Assembly: GCA_946886365.1 (NCBI GenBank)
Contig: CAMPIM010000122.1
Span: 1 to 9,613, forward strand
Source of the DNA: an uncultured Novosphingobium sp.
GTDB taxonomy: Bacteria > Pseudomonadota > Alphaproteobacteria > Sphingomonadales > Sphingomonadaceae
DNA length: 9,613 nt
Direction: 5' to 3'
The notes beneath the pieces are model-generated. The model saw only the letters and a list, made by a program, of their open reading frames with translations. It did not search any database and was not told where the DNA came from. The first letter of the stretch is position 1. Every line of letters starts with the position of its first letter. The position numbers were made by a program, and so were the translations under genes. This document shows positions 7,513-9,613 of the stretch, one piece after another.

Positions 7513-9426
7513 ATGATCCGCAGCCTTGCTGCCGCTTTCCTGCTTTCCACAGCCATCATCAGCCCGCTCGCCGCTCAGGATACCGTGAGGTCAAGGCCCG
7601 CCGCCCTGCCGGTGAATGACGCCAGCCCCGCGCCGCGCGACATCCCCTACCCCGGCGGCACCATCCGGCTGGAGGTGGACGCGACCGACACGACTCAACG
7701 AATCCTGCGGGTGAAGGAGCATATCCCCGTCGCGTCGAGCGGCCCAATGACCCTGCTGGTGCCCGAGTGGCTGCCGGGCAACCATGCGCCGCGCGGCCAG
7801 ATCGAGAAGATCAGCGGCCTGACCTTCACCGCCGATGGCAAGCCGGTCGGCTGGAAGCGCGATCCGCTCAACGTCTACGGATTCGTCATCGACGTCCCGC
7901 AGGGCACGCGCGAGATCACCGCTTCCTTCCAGTTCCTGTCGGCCACGCAGTCCAGTCAGGGGCGTGTCGTCGTCACGCCCAAGATGCTGAATATCCAGTG
8001 GGAGTCAGTCTCGCTCTATCCGGCGGGCTATTATACTCGGCAGATTCCGGTTCAGGCCACGGTAACCTATCCCGAAGGCTGGCAGGCGGCCACCGCGCTG
8101 CGCGGGCGGAAGAATGGATCGACCGTCGCCTATGAGACGATCGACTATGAAGCATTGCAGGATTCGCCGGTATTCGCCGGGCGTTATTTCAAGCCGGTGG
8201 ACCTGGGCCATAACGTTACGCTGAATATCGTCGCCGATGATGCCGACGAGCTGGAGGCCAAGCCAGACCAGATCGCCAGGCACAAGAAGCTGGTCGATGA
8301 AGCAGGCGCGCTCTTCGGCACCTATCATTTCGATCATTATGACTTCCTGTTCGCCATCACCGACGAAATGGGCGGCATTGGCCTGGAACATCACCGATCT
8401 TCGGAGAATCAGGTCGAGCCGGGCTATTTCAAGAAATGGGGGGATGGCGAGGCGCTGCTCGATCGCAACCTTTTGCCCCATGAGTTCACCCATAGCTGGG
8501 ACGGCAAGTTCCGCCGCCCGGACCTGCTGTGGACGCCCGACTTCAACGTGCCGATGCAGGACAATCTTCTGTGGGTCTATGAAGGGCAGACGCAATTTTG
8601 GGGCTATGTGCTGGGCGCGCGGTCTGGGCTGTTTTCCAAACAGGAGACGCTGGACGCCTACGCCCATATCGCCGCCAAGCTGGACACGACGCGCGGGCGC
8701 GAGTGGCGGCCGATGGAGGACACCACCCACGATCCGATCATTTCCGCTCGCCGTCCCAAGGGGTGGACGAGCTGGCAGCGGTCGGAGGACTATTATAATG
8801 AAGGGCTGATGATCTGGCTGGAAGCGGACGCGATCATCCGCAAGCAGACGCGCGGGGCAAAGGGCCTCGACGATTTCGCCAAGGCGTTCTTTGGCATCAA
8901 CCCCGGCGATTGGGGTCAGGTCGTCTATAATCGCGACGATGTCATCAAGACGCTGAACGGGGTTGCGCCCTATGACTGGGCCGGATTCTTCGCGCGATAT
9001 GTCGATAGCACGACGCGCGAGACGCCCAAGGGCGGCTTTGCCATGGGCGGCTACAGGCTGGTCTATGGCGACACGCCCAACGCCTTCACCAAGGCCGCCG
9101 AGGGCAAGAATATCGACCAGAGCTTCGGCGTTGGCCTGATCGTCAAGGGCGACGGCGAAGTCTCCAACGTCGTCTGGGACAGCGCCGCGTTCAAGGCGGG
9201 GCTGGCGGTCGGCACGAAGATCGTCGCGATCAACGGGGACGAATATTCGGGCGAGGTGTTCAAGGCAGCGCTGAAGGCCGCCAAGCCGATGCAGATCATC
9301 GTCAAGCAGGACAGATATTACCGCACTTTGACGCTCGCTTATTCCGGCGGCCTGCGCTATCCGCGCCTCGAAAAATCAGGAGAGGGTGAAGGCAGCCTCG
9401 ATCGGCTGCTCAAACCAAGGACATAA
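7513..9426 (+). CDS. Exported M61 zinc metallopeptidase with PDZ domain
   Basis: A 637-residue peptidase of family M61, whose type member is the glycyl aminopeptidase of Sphingomonas capsulata. A signal peptide is clear: [11 protein letters not shown]...SPLAA, probable cleavage after residue 21, so it acts in the periplasm or outside. The N-terminal beta-rich M61 domain is about 48-220. The catalytic domain carries GGIGLEHH (287-294), the zinc-binding HEFTH (323-327, with E324 as general base) and [11 protein letters not shown] (354-364), where E357 is the likely third zinc ligand. A PDZ domain occupies about 535-605, with FGVGLIV (538-544) and the [15 protein letters not shown] (562-576) core. 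GGAGA at 7503-7507, six bases from the ATG, fixes the start. All catalytic residues are present. Glycyl aminopeptidase activity is plausible, but substrate preference cannot be read from sequence. Confidence 0.93.
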   Translation: MIRSLAAAFLLSTAIISPLAAQDTVRSRPAALPVNDASPAPRDIPYPGGTIRLEVDATDTTQRILRVKEHIPVASSGPMTLLVPEWLPGNHAPRGQIEKISGLTFTADGKPVGWKRDPLNVYGFVIDVPQGTREITASFQFLSATQSSQGRVVVTPKMLNIQWESVSLYPAGYYTRQIPVQATVTYPEGWQAATALRGRKNGSTVAYETIDYEALQDSPVFAGRYFKPVDLGHNVTLNIVADDADELEAKPDQIARHKKLVDEAGALFGTYHFDHYDFLFAITDEMGGIGLEHHRSSENQVEPGYFKKWGDGEALLDRNLLPHEFTHSWDGKFRRPDLLWTPDFNVPMQDNLLWVYEGQTQFWGYVLGARSGLFSKQETLDAYAHIAAKLDTTRGREWRPMEDTTHDPIISARRPKGWTSWQRSEDYYNEGLMIWLEADAIIRKQTRGAKGLDDFAKAFFGINPGDWGQVVYNRDDVIKTLNGVAPYDWAGFFARYVDSTTRETPKGGFAMGGYRLVYGDTPNAFTKAAEGKNIDQSFGVGLIVKGDGEVSNVVWDSAAFKAGLAVGTKIVAINGDEYSGEVFKAALKAAKPMQIIVKQDRYYRTLTLAYSGGLRYPRLEKSGEGEGSLDRLLKPRT

Positions 9427-9466
9427 TCACCCGCAACGCCAATTTGCATCAAAAGGCTTGAAGTCC

Positions 9467-9613
9467 ATGAATATCGAACTGATCCCGGTTGGCGACGATC
9501 CGCCCAACAGCCTGAACGTCATCATCGAAGTGCCGATTGGCGGCGAGCCTGTGAAATATGAATTCGACAAAGCGTCGGGCGCACTGTTCGTCGATCGCAT
9601 CCTGCATACTCCG
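9467..9613 (+). CDS. ppa: Inorganic pyrophosphatase, N-terminal part
   Basis: The first 49 codons of a family I soluble pyrophosphatase, cut by the window end. The enzyme hydrolyses PPi to phosphate in the cytoplasm and pulls biosynthetic reactions forward. The visible part contains VIIEVPIGG (18-26), PVKYEFDK (28-35) and [10 protein letters not shown] (37-46). By alignment with the E. coli enzyme, K30, E32 and R44 match active-site residues K29, E31 and R43. The ATG at 9467 has AAAAGG (9451-9456) ten bases upstream and lies 40 bases after the M61 peptidase stop. No terminator is visible between them, so co-transcription is possible but not shown. Identity is firm despite truncation. Confidence 0.93.
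   Translation, partial: MNIELIPVGDDPPNSLNVIIEVPIGGEPVKYEFDKASGALFVDRILHTP

Overview
The window reads as chromosomal DNA from a sphingomonad-type alphaproteobacterium (Sphingobium, Sphingomonas or Novosphingobium level). This rests on high GC, weak or non-ATG starts, a DUF4167 protein (a family known from Alphaproteobacteria) next to prmC/prfA, and an M61 peptidase whose type enzyme, glycyl aminopeptidase, was described from Sphingomonas capsulata. The assignment comes from gene content and order only; no database was searched.

Left part (1-2957). A 294-bp gene-free edge may hold the start of a divergent gene running off the left end. It is followed by a polytopic O-antigen/exopolysaccharide flippase-like protein (+), a convergent two-CBS-domain protein (-) whose stop codon lies one base from the flippase stop, and then, divergent from the CBS gene, a small two-helix membrane protein (+) overlapping a YciA-like acyl-CoA thioesterase (+). 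A GC-rich hairpin with A/T flanks at 2978-3013 separates this part from the next, oppositely oriented block.

Central block (3048-7359, all minus, read right to left): hisS, prfA, prmC, then a 351-bp hairpin-rich gap, then the DUF4167 gene. hisS/prfA overlap by one base (TAATG) and prfA/prmC by four (GTGA), so the three look like one translationally coupled unit: histidyl-tRNA synthetase, release factor 1, and the methyltransferase that modifies the release factor's GGQ glutamine. The DUF4167 protein, probably RNA- or nucleoprotein-related, starts at TTG and has a long charged low-complexity tail with an AT-hook-like motif.

Right part (7513-9613, plus): an exported M61 zinc peptidase with a PDZ domain, then the first 49 codons of inorganic pyrophosphatase, cut by the window end.

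Most of the window is conserved housekeeping sequence and I see no clear new defence, mobile or biosynthetic system. The places most worth a second look are the array of five roughly evenly spaced hairpins between prmC and the DUF4167 gene, the DUF4167 protein's start and tail, and the unnamed membrane-protein/thioesterase pair with its palindromic upstream region.
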